From Sporobolomyces roseus (taxonomy: Eukaryota > Basidiomycota > Microbotryomycetes > Sporidiobolales > Sporidiobolaceae), in the NCBI GenBank assembly GCA_016617785.1, contig JADILM010000011.1, positions 827,506 through 891,505 of the forward strand: a stretch of DNA of 64,000 bases, read 5' to 3'. The translations under genes were made by a program, and so were the position numbers. A model generated the notes under the pieces. That model saw nothing but the letters and a program-made list of their open reading frames with translations. It did no database searches and was not told the origin of the DNA. Positions within the stretch are counted from its first letter, which is position 1, and each line of letters starts with the position of its first letter. Below, in pieces: positions 1 through 12,716 of this stretch.

Positions 1-26
1 AAGCTAATGATGTCTGGAATAACTAG

Positions 27-366
27 CCAATAATGACGATTCTCAAAGCACACGATTTCCCATCCACCTCATTAAAATTCAATCCCTCCTCTACACTCCT
101 CCTTTCAGGATCAGCGGATAACTCGCTGAGAGTCAGTAAAGTACCTGCTGTTTCAGAAAGAGGTAAGCTTTACCTTTCTCTTTTCTCCCTTCAAAAGTGT
201 TTTGAGTAGGAATCTGATGTGGGTTTTGAGTTGAGGAATAATAGGAGGGGAAAGTAAATTGACCATGATTTTAATCACTGTTTTCATTCTTTTGTTGGCG
301 GTATTGGTGCAGCAAGGTTATATCACGAGGGAAAGTTGGGCAGCCGCTAGAGGGGTAATGAACTAG
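27..366 (+). CDS. SEC12: 3' part of a SEC12/PREB-type WD40 membrane protein (partial)
   Basis: Two exons are visible, 27-162 and 245-366. The 82-nt intron starts gtaagc and ends aatag, and the phases agree (1/2). The 5' part of the gene lies outside the window. The first exon reads as the last WD40 blade, with HDFPSTSLKF followed by SGSADNSLRV. The second exon has one strongly hydrophobic stretch (MILITVFILLLAVLV, about residues 8-22) and a short 17-residue tail ending in VMN. A last WD40 blade followed by one membrane span and a short tail is the layout of Sec12/PREB, the ER-membrane exchange factor that loads Sar1 with GTP to start COPII coat assembly. The family assignment rests on this layout and on the blade motif. 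Another membrane-anchored WD40 protein is possible. Confidence 0.62.
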
Positions 367-782
367 GGATTGGATTGGAATGAGAGAGGGAATGAGAGGG
401 AAGAAGAGGGGAAAGGTTTTTGCGAAGTTTGGTTCAAAGGGGTTTCATTTGGTGGTGCAGTACTTTTGGGAACTGATATGTATCGTAGTTCAATTAATCA
501 AGGGTCTTTATTCAGTCTTCTCGAAAGGGACGAGATGGAAGAGAGTGAAAAGAGAATCTTTGCGAAATCGACTTGTTGGCTGAAAATATTGAATTTTCAT
601 TTTTCATTCTCGCTTACCCCTTCCCGTAAACCTATAGCATTCCAATAATTATCGTATCACCTCCCTACCCCTATCAAGTCCTTCGATCTTTACCTCTGAA
701 AAAAAACCCTCTCCTTTCGTCATCGTCTCCCTTTTCTCTCTCCACTTCACTCCTTCTCTTCCCCCAACACCAGCCACTCAAC
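367..782. other. intergenic, no gene seen
   Basis: Between the SEC12-type stop and the UBX-protein start. ORFs here are short, overlap each other and have no splice context. The last 100 bases are pyrimidine-rich (repeated ctctcc and cttctc), which fits the leader of the following gene. Confidence 0.5.
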
Positions 783-2162
783 ATGTCAGATCGTGACACT
801 CTCATCTCCATGGGGTTCCCCGAATCACACGTCTCAAAAGCACTCTCATCAACTAAAAATTCTGGATTATCTCAAGCGTACGTACCCTCCCTCTTCCTCT
901 CTCACCTCTCCTAGACTACGAGCTGATTGTAAGGAGTGTGTGGGAGAGGTTGTTTAGCTTGGATTTCTTGGAGAAGAACGCGGATCAGAAAGAGGAATGG
1001 TGGACTGCTTTTCAAGAAGAAGAGGGGGAAGGGGAGGGTATGGAGGGTGTTGTACATGGGGATGAGGAGGCAAAGGTACACCGTCTCACTCTTCTAGACT
1101 ATCTCGAGTATGAGCTGATAGATCGAGGCGTCCGAGTGTAGAGTTTGAGATGTACCGAGTGCGGAAAGACCTTCAGGAACGCTGCGTTGGCCCAATTTCA
1201 CGGAAATAAGAGTGGACACACATCCTTTGAAGAGTCTACTGAAGAGATTAAACCCTTGACGGAAGAAGAGAAAGCTGTTAAACTTGCTGAAGTAGGTTCT
1301 CTTCTCCCTCCCCCGCGCGCTCTCTCTCTCTCTCACACACGCACACAAGGAGAGGGTACTAATGAGTGAAGTGGTGATCCAGTTGAAGGCGAAGATGGAT
1401 GAGAAACGTAAGATTCAAGCGAAGAAAGATACCGAGGAATCCAAAGTGAACGAAGCGATTCGAAGGAAAGGTGGCAAAGATCAACAACAATTGAAACAAG
1501 ATTTACAATTGAAAGAAGCTGAGAAAGCTGCCGTACAAAGGAAGAAAGGTACGCCCTTCTCTCTCTCTCTCTTTCATCCCTTCTTTCGAGAAGCTGATGA
1601 TATGGAGAAGAAGTCAATAGATAAGGCAGATGAATTAGCAGCTAGGAAAAGGATCAAGGATCAAATTGAAGCGGACAAGAAAGCACGAGCCGAAAAGACT
1701 GCAAGAGAGAAAGCACTTCGAGAAGGAAGGAACCCAGATCAAGCAGTAGAAGAACTTCGAAACCCTGGATCAACCCTTTCTTCTTCTTCGACACTTACGC
1801 CAGCTGCAGCGGTTGAAGCGAGTGGGAGTGAGAGCGGGAAGAAGAGTTATGAGGGAAAGACGAGATTGCAGTTACGAGTTCCTGGAGGTGCACCTGTGGT
1901 CGTTAACAAGGATGCTGGCGATACTTTGAGGAGTGTTGAGGATACTTTGAGGACGGAACATGGATTGAGTAATGTCACTTTCACTTGTAGTTTCCCAAGG
2001 TACGTTTCGAGGTTCTCTTTGCATCTCGATCGGGATTTAGACTGATGCGTTCAATCTTTCTAAACGCGAAGGAAAACTTATGGACCTAGTGATCTCGACA
2101 AGACTCTTGAACAATTAGGACTGGTTCCTTCAGCCGTATTGATGGTTGCGAGCAATCAGTAA
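783..2162 (+). CDS. UBA / C2H2 zinc finger / UBX-domain protein (UBXN1-like)
   Basis: Likely a ubiquitin-binding cofactor of the Cdc48/p97 ATPase. Start ATG 783. Exons are about 783-877, 934-1075, 1142-1291, 1383-1548, 1591 or 1594-1999 and 2072-2162. Exons 1-2 encode an N-terminal UBA domain (MGFPESHVSKAL, then VWERLFSLDF). Exon 3 encodes a C2H2 finger (CTECGKTF, H-x5-H). Exons 4-5 encode a long Lys/Glu-rich helix (QIEADKKARAEKTAREKA), the usual linker in UBXN1/SAKS1-type proteins. The C-terminus is a UBX ubiquitin fold (LQLRVPGG, TYGPSDLDKTLEQLGLVPSA). The intron inside exon 4/5 would be only 42-45 nt and divisible by three, so that stretch could also be translated through. Family call is confident; exact exon 4/5 border is not. 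Confidence 0.82.
1320..1348. repeat. (CT)n/(CA)n microsatellite inside an intron of the UBX gene
   Basis: A CT run passes directly into a CA run within intron 3 of the UBX-protein gene. It lies before a tactaat branch-like site, so it acts as the intron's polypyrimidine stretch. Confidence 0.75.
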
Positions 2163-2513
2163 TCGCCTCTTCCCTTTGTTGGCTCGTCGAGGGAAAGGAT
2201 TTATCGATGTGAAGGAGTAAGATTGAAGTAACGAGAATAGGTTTTGGCTAGTTTGATGGAAACCCCTCGAAAGAAAACGATGTTGTGTAAAGATTTACGT
2301 TCACTTTTTTTTCTCTCATTCTCCGTCTCTGTCCCTCTGTCGCTATCGTTTGCTCTCTTTCGTTGTCGTCGTCTTTCGTCGATTCTCGCGAGTTTGTTCA
2401 ATCGAAAGTGTTTCGCTGCGAAATGTTTGCCCTAAATTTAGAAAATCATCGTTCCCCCTCTTTTCCCTTCCTTCCACTTCCCACCTCCGTCACCTCACTC
2501 ACCGCCCTCAGAG
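2163..2513. other. intergenic, no gene seen
   Basis: Between the UBX-protein stop and the phosphatidylserine decarboxylase start. The ORFs on both strands are short and compositionally biased (ctct/tctc rich). No RNA gene recognised. Confidence 0.45.
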
Positions 2514-4536
2514 ATGACTTCAGATCATTCACAATCCGTCTTTGACTACTCCGTACGTTCCCCTCCCCCTGCCCTCGTCATTACTCGCTGAGCCAATTCC
2601 TCCACTTTCTCGGCTTGAAACAAACAGCAAGCTCTCGACTCTCTCACGCATCAAGAAGATCAGGATACACAGGAGGTAGACTTTCATACCCCTGCTGATC
2701 AGGCTGTCAGGCATAAGTGGTTGAAGAAATGGATACCTGGGATCGAAACGTTCGTTTCAACTTCTTCTTACTCTATCTGGACCATCAAAGGATCAGACTG
2801 ATACGCGGCACGAAGAACGCGAACAGAGTGGCAGCGAAGTATGGGTTGGGTAATTGGGTGATTGATCGAAAAACGGGAGAGAAGCGATGGGAGGTGAGCG
2901 ACAACTAGCCCTCTACTCTACCTGAACAGGACTGAGTGGGCGGTAGTCTTCGTCCACAGAGTATGCCTATCTACGTTCGAATCGGAATGCAACTCCTCTA
3001 TCACGGTCGAGAACAGGTGCGTTTTCACAGACTTGGTTCGCACGACTCGTTTCAGCGAAAGACTCACCAGCCGTGCAAGCACTTTCTCTGTGAGCGCAGA
3101 CGAAGCTCGTGGAGAATTCTCGAGTCGAAGCGATCTTGAAAGCTCAATCTGAGAAACAAGGGAAAGCTTTCGATTCGCCTATCAAAGCGTTCGAACACAT
3201 TCAAGCATTTGTCAAGACTTATCAGAGTGAGTCTGGCCGCTTCTCCCAATCCGATACTTCTGACGGATACTGATGAGCGGAGGAATCATGAATCACAGTC
3301 AACTGCGAGGAATTGGAGAAACCAAACATTGCGGATTATTCGACGTTCAATCAGTTCTTCTCTCGTAAACTTCTTGCGGGAGCGAGACCAATCGCGAGTC
3401 CGGAGGATCAGAAGGTCGTCAGCTCGGGAGCGGATTGTAGGATCACGGTGTTCGACAGCGTCGATAAAGCGAAAGAGTTTTGGATCAAGGTAAGCTTTCG
3501 CCGAATTCATCTTTCTTCGGGTTTGGCTTGCTTCTTTACGTGACGACCTTTGTCGAATATGCTGATATCGTCGCTACTGTGCGATACAGGATCACAGCTT
3601 CACCATCTCCTCACTACTTCAACATGATTCACTCGCGAAATCATTGGAAAACGCCTCAATGGCCATCTTCAGACTTGCGTGCGTCCCGTCAGTCTACACA
3701 CGGCCATCCACTTGCTGACTGTCGGCGTGTGCGGTTCGTACAGTCCAGCTGATTACCACAGGTATCACTCTCCCGTTTCCGCTGAGATTCGTTCGACGAA
3801 GCACATCGGCGGGCAATACTATGTGCCTTGAATTCTCACACTTGATCCTCCTTCCAGAGACACTGATGCTTGAGCGTGATGTTGTATTCTACAGACGGTG
3901 AACCCTTGTGCAGTCAACGAAGATTTACCAGTTTTCACTGGGAACAAACGAGATGGTTCGCTACTTCTCCCTCTTCTCCCTCTCACACGCGACTTGAGAC
4001 TGATTCCAATCTATTCCCTATTGCGGTAGTGACGATTTTATCGATTCCACGAGAAGGGGAAGAATCGATCGATCTCGCATGGGTTCAGATTGGAGCGATG
4101 CTTGGTCAGTCTTCTCTTGGTTCTCAGCTCAATCGTAGAGAAAGCTGAGGCAATAGTTGATGACAGTCGGATCGATCGTTCAGACTGCTCAAGAAGGACA
4201 GTCGGTGGAGAGAGGTGATGAATTAGGTTATTTCGGTGCGTTCTGTCGCTCTTGCTATCTCACGCTCGAAACGCTGTGATTGATGGTGTCATTGGTTTGG
4301 GGTGTACAGCTTACGGAGGATCAACGATTGTGCTGCTCGTACCGAGTGGGAAAGTGCAGTGGGATCAAGATTTGGTTCAGAACTCGAAGAACAAGTTGGA
4401 AACTGCTGTCAAGGTGAGCTCGAATTCACTGAGTCCCTCTGATCTAGCGCATAGCTCGACTCTCTACTACTGCCGAAGCTGACAAAATTATAATGAGGTA
4501 AAACAGGTTGGAGAACAAATCGGGCGATTCACCTAG
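2514..4536 (+). CDS. phosphatidylserine decarboxylase proenzyme
   Basis: Makes phosphatidylethanolamine from phosphatidylserine. Start ATG 2514, many short introns, stop TAG 4534-4536 after a last exon ending GRFT. The frame shows the family's blocks in order: MPIYVRIGMQLLYHG, IADYSTFNQFFSRKL (the FFxRKL block), ISSGADCRI-like VVSSGADCRI, YHRYHSPV (catalytic His region), REMVRYFS, WVQIGAMLVGSIV, and the self-cleavage site YGGST. Cleavage at this Gly-Ser bond creates the pyruvoyl cofactor; most family members have LGST here, so a GGST is a small variant. No clear C2 domain or mitochondrial presequence could be read, so whether it is the PSD1 (mitochondrial) or PSD2 (endomembrane) type is open. 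It converges with APC1 across 131 bp. Confidence 0.88.
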
Positions 4537-4667
4537 ATTCGCAAATTATACAGCAGTCGCTCCCTGATGGCGAGGGAGCAGCTACGAGGTGCGAGGTAAC
4601 GACTGTGGTAATGCAAACAACATACAAGGACTATGCAACATCAAACAAACAGACAACTTCTAGATCT

Positions 4668-7600
4668 TTACGATTGACTCAACAACTTTGTAACCTGTTT
4701 CGACCAAACTTTCTTACCTGTACTCTGAATAATCCTAGCCGTGCATTGAATCCTCATTGCGATCTCTCCTTCTTCGACTCCACTCCTTTGAGCGACTCTG
4801 ACGAGCTGAGAGAGTTGTTCCAAAGCTGCGAGATCGGGGACGGCATGATGGGCGAGTTGTAAAGAAAGGGGAATGGTCGAAGTGGAGGAAGATGGCCAGG
4901 TGTGGAAAGTGAGATAGGAAGAGAGATGGGTCGAGGATGAAGAAGAGGAAGAGATTGAATCGATTCGGGAGGAGAGGGTCGAGGATAAGTGATCGATGAA
5001 AGCGGGATTGAGGAGGGGTTCTCGGGAGTTCGAGGATGGAGGTTTCGATTTCGAGGTAGAAGCTGAACGACCGAAGAGTGACTTGAAGATACCTCTTTTG
5101 TAGAAATCGACGACGAGTCGAAGTTGTTCCGCTGCGAGAAGGGTGTCGGACGTAGGCTGAAGAGTAGGAGAGAGAAGTGAGTTGGCGTGATAGATTGAAT
5201 GGTAGACACTCGCGAGGTCTCGTTTGTCCTTTGTCAAACATTCGAGCAAGACTGAGGCAGAGAACGCTTCGAAAGCAGTCGGGGGTCGATTCGCGTCTGG
5301 AGGGATGCAAAGTTGTTCCGTTGCTGCGATGGCTTCTGCGTCGTCCGAGAAGGCAGCTACGAAATCTCGTAGACCTGCTGCTGAAGGATTGAGCATTCGA
5401 GCCGTCTCCCCGAAATCGTAGACCGAGGATCCAGTTTCACTTTTCGAACGAGTAAAGATACTTCGGATACCTCGAGGATCTTGAGCATAAGATAGGTGAC
5501 CAGTTCGACGTTTGACGTAGAGAGTACTGTTTCGTAGGAATCGAGAGAATTGGGTCGGGTTCTGAGCGAGTCGAACGGTGAATCCCCAGTAACGAGGTGA
5601 TTCAACTTGGATCGAATCGAGGAGTCGAACATCGGGAATGAGAGTAGGTGCAACGAGTTGCTTCGCCTTGAGTTCGGTCTTGTTGTTCTTGTCTCGAGCG
5701 AGTTCACGATCGACGAGTCGAAGTCGGACAGGGAGGAAGACTGGTTCATTCGAATCGATATCTCTAGCTTCGAGGTATCGTGGTTCGGCTGCGAGGACCC
5801 AGAGATGACGGTAGGCTTGAAGATGAGCGCGATTATCAGTCGAAGTTGAGGGGAAGGAAGGGTAGAGAGCGAGGAGGAGAGTCGCGATCGCTCCATTCGA
5901 ATTCGACAAGGTGTATCTGGCTTCTGCGAGGAAGAGCAGACCGAGAGCCATGTGAGTCGAGAGATGATATCCGTACGCCAATCCTTCGCTGAAATGACCG
6001 TGAGCGACTCGAAGTCGACGAAGTACGTTGAGTTCTCCAGTTCCTGCCATGACCATCGATAAAGCGATTGCGACGACTCCGAGACAAGTTCGAAGGGAAT
6101 GTCGTTTGATCTTGCTTTGAACCGTGACGGCTGGACGCACTGGATCGATTAGCTCAAGTTCCCTCCGAGAAGGAAGAGTTAGCTCACCTTTGACGTAACA
6201 AGCTCTCGTCAATCGATCCATGTAGTGAATCAAAGTCGCATGAGCTTCTGCCGTAGCAGTTCCAGCAAACTTGAATCCGACTGCGAAACAAGCTCCAGCA
6301 ATGATACTCCACCTCGCTACTTCCCATTCCGGGTCCATCTGTTTGTTCGGGTCGAGTGCTTGAACTGCTGCTGCGTCGACGAGGAATTTCGGTAAACCAG
6401 ATTCGATCCATTCTTTCGAAGGAGTGATCGAGTTCCACATGACGAGAGATTGACAGAGGGATCGAAGGAGGAGGATATCGGATCGGACGTAGTCGAGTCG
6501 ACGAGGAGAATCGGGAATTTCGAAGATGTTTGCGACGTCTTGCCTTTCGCTCCTGATGAACATGAGGGCGAGACCGACTGTCGCTGCTGAGGAGGTGATA
6601 TTGACGTCGGTAGGAGCGTTCGCAGTTGCAGAGTAGAACGCTCCAGGTAGAGGTCGATTGTTCTCCCCAAGGATGAGAGCTCGGAAGACTCGAAGGAGGT
6701 CCACCTCGTTTGCCGTTGCTGCACTATCCTTCCCTCCCTTCCCCAACATGATGTACCCGAATGCAAACCCGCAAGAGAGGGCATAAGCTTCTCTACAAGC
6801 TGCCGCATCTTCAACATTCGTCACTTTGACTCCACACATTTCCCTCACCATGACATCTGCGAAACTTCTTCGACCAGTTCCAAAGTGAAGGAGACCGAGG
6901 GCGACGGCTGCAGCGGATTTCGTCATTCCTGATACGTTGAGAGACGAAGATCTAGGAGGATGAAGAGCGGGAAGATGAATTGAGATGACTGAGGTAACGG
7001 TTGGATCGCTTGTTCCGAGATAGGTGACTGCGAGACCGAGGAGGATACCGACAGATGTAGGATCGTGTTTCGCTTTGAGATAATCGTAAGCTTGACTTGA
7101 GAGCATTGATCCGAGTTGACCGTTCAATCCTAATCCCATCAATAATCCAGCATGTCGAGCGTCAAGTTCCCCGGGTCGATTGAATGAGATCTGGGATGAA
7201 TCGATCCCATCGAGCTTTGAGCGTAGAGCTGCCGCGACTCCAGAGTGAAAGTCGGGCCATTCTGAACGATCTGGAACTGCTGGACCCGTAGGATCTCGAT
7301 CCTTTTCTGCGAGAGCGACTGGCGAAGGCATAGGAATGATTCGAGCCGAGGTATTGATCTTGGGAATTTCGAGCGAGTCGGAAGAGGATTGACGATGGGA
7401 AGCCAAATGGTACATTCCTGCTCCAATTGGAAGAGCTAAGGTACGATGCGATAGAGCGTTGAGAATACTTTGTTGTACTTGAGGGGTGAGTTGATCCCTG
7501 TGAACGTCAAAGACATCTCAGACTTACATCCAGGATGTCCGAGCGAAAGAGACGACTCACAAAGTTTTGTCTCCCGGACTGATAATGACCGGCTCGACAT

Positions 7601-10600
7601 ACTGCAACATTCTCGCCACTTCCTCCAACCTCTTGTCCTCGTTGAATCGTGCAGCTCGAGGGATCGGGTTCAGGTCGAGCTTCTCGACCGTCTCGTTCGA
7701 AACAGCTTTCGATTTCGTCGTTCCCAAATTCGTTTCTGAGAAAGCTTCTTCGACTTGACGAACGAGATCATCGATATCCGGAGTCAAGGTCGACGCTTCA
7801 GGCTGCGATTGCGAGGATTGTACACTTAGTGAAACGGAACTCTCATTCAGTATCGGAATGATTGACTCACCTTCTCGTTTCCCTCGCTCGATATCCTCGG
7901 CCTTGGGAACCTCTCTAGCTCTCTTCTCCCAATCAGCTCCCATACTCCATCCCACTTTTCTTCGGTTCCCTCTCGTCGGTCCATCGGTTCCAACTGACAG
8001 CTCCTCATCGCTTCTCGTATCGGCAATCCAATCCCGAACTGTAGATCTTTCAATGTTTCCATGTCGTCGCCTAATTCGTGGAACTTGAGAATCGACTGAT
8101 GAGCTCTCGAGGTGGGAGATGATGAGGAAGCAGGAGAGAGGAGGGTGTAGATTTCAATGATGGAGGTGAGCGGTGCTAGAGGATTCGAGTGGGAGCCATA
8201 GTAGAAGGAAGGAGAGTCAGAGCAGAAGAGTTGAGCGACGGACGAGAGGGAGAATGGTGTCGAATCGGGTGGAGTTGCGCAAGAGAGGAGCTCGAAGAGG
8301 TGAACGAGGATGTTCGGAGGTGTTTTCGGGAGGAGACCTGTGAGAGGTGGTGAAGTAGGAGCTGTGAAGAGAAGATGCTTAGTTTACTCAATCGCGGGGC
8401 GGAGTAGGTGAAATCTTCGCTCACAAGTCAGATCTTTTCCGAATCCAGCTACTTCATCTCCCCAAGTTCTCCTGTACTCGTCGACCCAGCCTCTTCCTCC
8501 AACAGCGCTAGCGAGTCGAACGACGAGTTTTGACAACTCCTTCGCTTGTTGAAGAGTCGAGATTCGCAGCCGTAGAGATTGGACTAGGAGATGAAGGGAG
8601 AGTAGGATGGCGTAGTGAGATGACGTGAAGTTGACGGTCGAGGAAGTTGGAATAGAAGAAGCGAGGACGGTGGATGAGGAGGGAGCAGGCCGTCGTAGTC
8701 GATTCAAGAATGCTGAGTCCACCTCATCCAACACTACTCGTTCCTTCTTCGCCTCTTCCGCGATCCCGAAAACTCCTTCAAGAGTTCCCTTCACTCTGCG
8801 GAAGCCCTCAGTACTCCCTCGAGCACGTCCGCCAAAGACTCTTCTCGAGATTCCCTCGAATTCCTCCACCTTCAACACCTGAGTCAACGTTTCCATCACT
8901 TTCTCGCTCAACTCATCCAATCCCATGTCGATACATCTCATCTTCCTCCTGACCACTCCATCACTCGCTTTATAACTCAACAGAACCCTCTTCCCTCCAT
9001 CCGATTCGATCCCCTCAACGGCTTCAGCCTCTCCCTCCGACAATTCCAACTCTATCCCATTCTGACTGACGACTCCCAATCCCCCACCATTCTTGAGCAA
9101 TAATAGATCTTTGACTCGAGGTCTCGTAGCTTTGATTGTACAAATATCTTTGACCCCTTCGACCTGTTTCATAGGTTTACACTCGATCCCATCCGCTGTT
9201 GCTGTGAGCGAGAGTAACAAGAGACTTGAAGTGGACGGTAACAGGATGGCTAATGTCGCTTCCTCTTTAGAACGTTGATCGAATAATAAAGCTCCGATTC
9301 CTTTCGCACTGTCTCGACTCCATCTCATCAGCTCATCCTTCGTGAGTATGCAAAACAAAAGACTCACTTAGTCCCATCCAATTCACCCTCCCAAACACAC
9401 TTGAACCTAACCTCACTCTTCCCTTCCCCTTCTCCCAAATGTTGTTTCTCAACCCATTCTTCCTCCCCAAAAAACATAGTAGCTTCCCTATCCATCTCTC
9501 CTGCCTCACCTACCAACCCCAACAAGCCATTATGAATAGTCACGTTCGCGTTCCCACCGCCAACAGATGATCCTTGTGATAAAGCCATTCGATCCATCGT
9601 AACGCTGAGATCGTTTCGGGTCAAAGAAGTTCTTCGATTGATTTCGGGTGAATGAGAGAGGGTGTGAGAGCGTCTGAGGGAAGAGGAAGGAGGTGCGTGA
9701 GGGAGTGGTTGAGAGAGTGAATCGAAGAGGGATAAGGAGGTGTCGAGTCGGTGAGCTGTAGAAGATCGTCGTTTCGAAGCCGCGGAGGAATGAGAGATAT
9801 CGCCACCGGAGGGAGTAGCGGAGGTTGAGGGTCGAGAAGAACGGGTTCGAGTTGATCGACGAGTCAGGGGAGGTGAGAGTTCAACATCTTTCATCAAGAT
9901 CATCGGATCTAAACTTTGTCGTGCTTTTCCTTTCCCCTTTCCTTTGACATCTTCCCTTTGTCCCTCACTTTCTGTCCTCGAATTTGTACCTGTAGCTGTC
10001 CCAATCCTCTCGTAACTCCAAACTCTAACTTTCCCTTCCTTTTCATCAACCGTTACTCCCACTTTCAACCCCCCTTCTTCCTCGTCGTAATCATTCGAAA
10101 CCTCTACCATTTTCTCCTCCAAATTCCTCATCACCTCCCCCTGCCCATCTCCCTCCTCTCCCATTCCCACTGCTACAACAGGTTTCAATTCCCCATAAGC
10201 TCCAGTCTCACAAGATAAACTCCACCAAATCGGAAATATCGTCTTCCCCTCCTCCCCCTCTCCTCCTCCTTCATAATCCTCCCTAATCTCATTCCCTTCC
10301 TTCGCACGTTCAAACCAAACCCCACCACCTTGTAAAGAACGAATTGATGCAACTTTGAAAGGTAAATGAATTGGAATCCCTCTTTCCCCTTCCTCCTCTC
10401 CTCCTCCTTGATGTGTCGAGTGCTGGTCGGTCGAGAGTGGTTCAAGGAATGCGAGGGTTGATAGAATGACTAGGAGGTAAGGTTTGAGGGGTTTAGGAGG
10501 GAGGGGAAGTGAAGATTGAGAGGAAGAAGAAGAAGGGAAAGGTGGTTCTGTTGGAAGTTCAAGAATCTCATCACTCCACTCTTTCTTTTTCCCCTTCATC

Positions 10601-11049
10601 ATTGTACTTGTGCTATAAGGACCCCAAACTCCCTCTACCCCCTCATTCAAATCGAATTCTGAAGCTGGTGATTGAGAGGAAGAGGTAGAGGGTTCTTTCA
10701 GTTGGAATTGTACGATTTTGACGAGAGTTATGGGTTCGAGTAGGGTTGAGTAATTGAATGTACGTGTGAGAGTGCCTTGAGTGAACCAATCGATTCGAGA
10801 TTCGGACCAAATCAATTCATTCAACTCATCAACTCCTAATAGCTCGCGAGGAATGATGAGGTTCTTCTTGATTGTACTTGTAGTTGGGGTTTGAGTGAGT
10901 TGTCGAGAAGTCGAGAGGAGTGAGAGATGGAGAGAAGAAGTGGGAGATGGGAGGAAAGATGAGGGGAGATTGAGGGATTCTGAGAGGGACTGAGGAGGGG
11001 ATGGGGAAGGGAGGGAATGCCAGGGTATTGAGAAGGCGAGTGACGCCAT
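4668..11049 (-). CDS. APC1: anaphase-promoting complex subunit 1 (APC1/TSG24/cut4)
   Basis: Largest scaffold subunit of the APC/C ubiquitin ligase that drives chromosome separation and mitotic exit. Start ATG 11049 (MASLAFSIPWHSL). Introns lie near 9367-9310, 8420-8360, 7860-7790 and 7555-7505. The first two carry gctgatga- or gactaa-like branch sites. Total about 1,900 aa, as expected for the family. The N-terminal half is Ser-rich and acidic and should form the beta-propeller. The middle carries IPRAARFNEDKRLEEVARML, a family-typical block. The C-terminal half holds proteasome/cyclosome (PC) repeats: LMGLGLNGQLGSM, GILLGLAVTYLGT, AVALGLLHFGTG, SCGFAFGYIMLGKG. The long low-complexity Ser run near 4,900-5,000 lies in a C-terminal loop. 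A second ATG upstream in the same frame (11226) would add an unlikely hydrophobic leader, so 11049 is preferred. Confidence 0.88.
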
Positions 11050-11293
11050 AATGGCGAGGTAAGTTGGAGAGGAAGGGAGGAAGACGAAGTCGTGTTGTTG
11101 TCTTTGATTTCGCAAGTTGGAATTGTGAGAATTCGAGTCGCTTCGTTTTCTTGCTCTTATTATAAATAGGCAACGAAGAGCAAAACAGAAGAGCATGAGA
11201 ATGATATGCAAAAGAATGGGTATCATACATGACTCTTTGAAACTACTGAAAAAACTACTACTTTCTTTTCACATCCCTTTCAATCTCACAGTT

Positions 11294-12109
11294 TCATTGA
11301 CTCCTTCTCCTAGCCGGTGGGAAAGCGATCGGTTCAGTCCTGACAATCTCGCCATGCGTCAACACGCCAACATGCGGTTGAATCTGATACCAAAGACTAT
11401 AAACCGCCGTACTATTTCTGAATCCCTCGACGAACTCGATCAGTTCCTCCTATTCTCAAAGAAAAGCTGGTAGAGAACGCACCCGAACGAAGTGGATGGT
11501 GTCTTGAACTCGTACTTTTGTCGTCCTTCTTGAATGTTGATACGGGAATGTTTCGGAGAGGTTAGGATTCGATCCCATAATACAACTGAATTATCTGGCT
11601 GTACAATCTTCTTCATCGCACTATCAGTTCCGAGCAAAGGAACGTGATAGAACGTAAGTATGAACGTACGTGAGAAGGAGTCGAGTAATCAGCTACGAGT
11701 GAAAGGAAGACTTGTTTCGTATTCCAATTAAACAACGGTTTAACATCTATCTCCCTCTCTCTCCCTCCCTTAATCAGCTCTGTTTACCACAAGAGGTTAG
11801 TGTGTGAGACTCACCAGTTCGTAAATCGAATTTCAAGAATGCGAAATCCCTTTCAGTGTGTCTATCCGACTGACTTCTACCTTGAACGACATTCATTGAA
11901 TTGATCTTGAGACTCGTTTGTTCTGGATTCAGGGTGGAAGGGATGAGAAAGGTTGTTGAAGAGATTAGGACGATCAAGGTTAGGAGTACTGTTGTTGCAA
12001 GAGCGCTGAACGAGGGACACGAAGGAGTTTAGTGTTGAAAGATGGAAGGGAAGGAGTGAGATGGAGGAACGAACCCGGCATTCGAGATTCGAGAGTATGC
12101 GGAATACAT
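11294..12109 (-). CDS. SPC3: signal peptidase complex subunit 3
   Basis: Essential non-catalytic subunit of the ER signal peptidase. Start ATG 12109 (MYSAYSRISNAG). A first intron splits the gene after AG; the next exon opens with ALATTVLLTLIVLIS, which forms the single N-terminal membrane anchor. The lumenal part has family blocks: SLKINSMNVVQGR, DFAFLKFDLRT, LFNWNTKQVFLSLVADYS, SVVLWDRI, YEFKTPS and a final VYSLWYQIQPHVGVL. Four or five exons, stop TGA at 11294-11296. Length (about 195 aa) matches the family. It lies 245 bp upstream of APC1 on the same strand and is divergent from the small gene at 12272. Confidence 0.87.
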
Positions 12110-12271
12110 CAGAGCTTTTCAGTGGGGTACAGAAGCAAGAGCGAGTGAGTGGTAGCAAGGAGAAGTTGGAGATGAGAAGCGAACTTCTTTGACGTTGATC
12201 AACAACCATCCACTCCACTTCCTCAAGAACCTCTATCCATCCACTCCAGAGCACTTCCAATCATCCCTGAC

Positions 12272-12716
12272 ATGCGCTGTTCATTCCCCGTTTCAGTACG
12301 CCCACTTCCGATCTCTCAAATTCCCCTTTCCTCTCTCCGCCTTCCACCCCGTCCCACCCCTCTCCCCAACCTTCAATCCACTTCACCAACCCTCTCAAAA
12401 CTCCTTTCAAAGCTATCAACACCCCCAACAAGCGCAGAGAAAGAGTTGCTGCCAGAAGATGGGAGAGGATTGGGAGGTTTCACTTTGAGGAAACAAGGGA
12501 AAGGAGGAAGTGTACCGGGTAACTTGAGGGTTGAGGAGTATGTAGAGAAGAGGAGGGAGTTTGAGGGAGTTAGTAAAAGGCATAGGGATCTCGTACGTTC
12601 AATCGCAATCTTTCCTTTCAGTCTCGCCGATCAAAGCGAAAGGTACTGATCTTGAGGGTGTCCGTACAGCTGAGACGACTACGAAGAGAGGCGTAAGGTG
12701 GTTAAACGAGAGTTAA
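12272..12716 (+). CDS. small protein of unknown function
   Basis: Start ATG 12272. Exon 1 ends at 12592 before gtacgt; exon 2 is 12657-12716 after an intron with ctgat close to its cttgag acceptor. The phase-0 junction holds. Predicted length about 127 aa. The first 40 residues are rich in Ser, Pro, Arg and Leu with no acidic residue, which could be a mitochondrial targeting sequence. The second half is basic and helical (RVEEYVEKRREFEGVSKRH) and ends in WLNES. No family recognised. It is divergent from SPC3, with 162 bp between the start codons. Confidence 0.55.

Noticed and set aside
9364..11226. Upstream Met of the APC1 frame at 11226
   Set aside because: Would add a hydrophobic leader not known for APC1; 11049 gives the better N-terminus.
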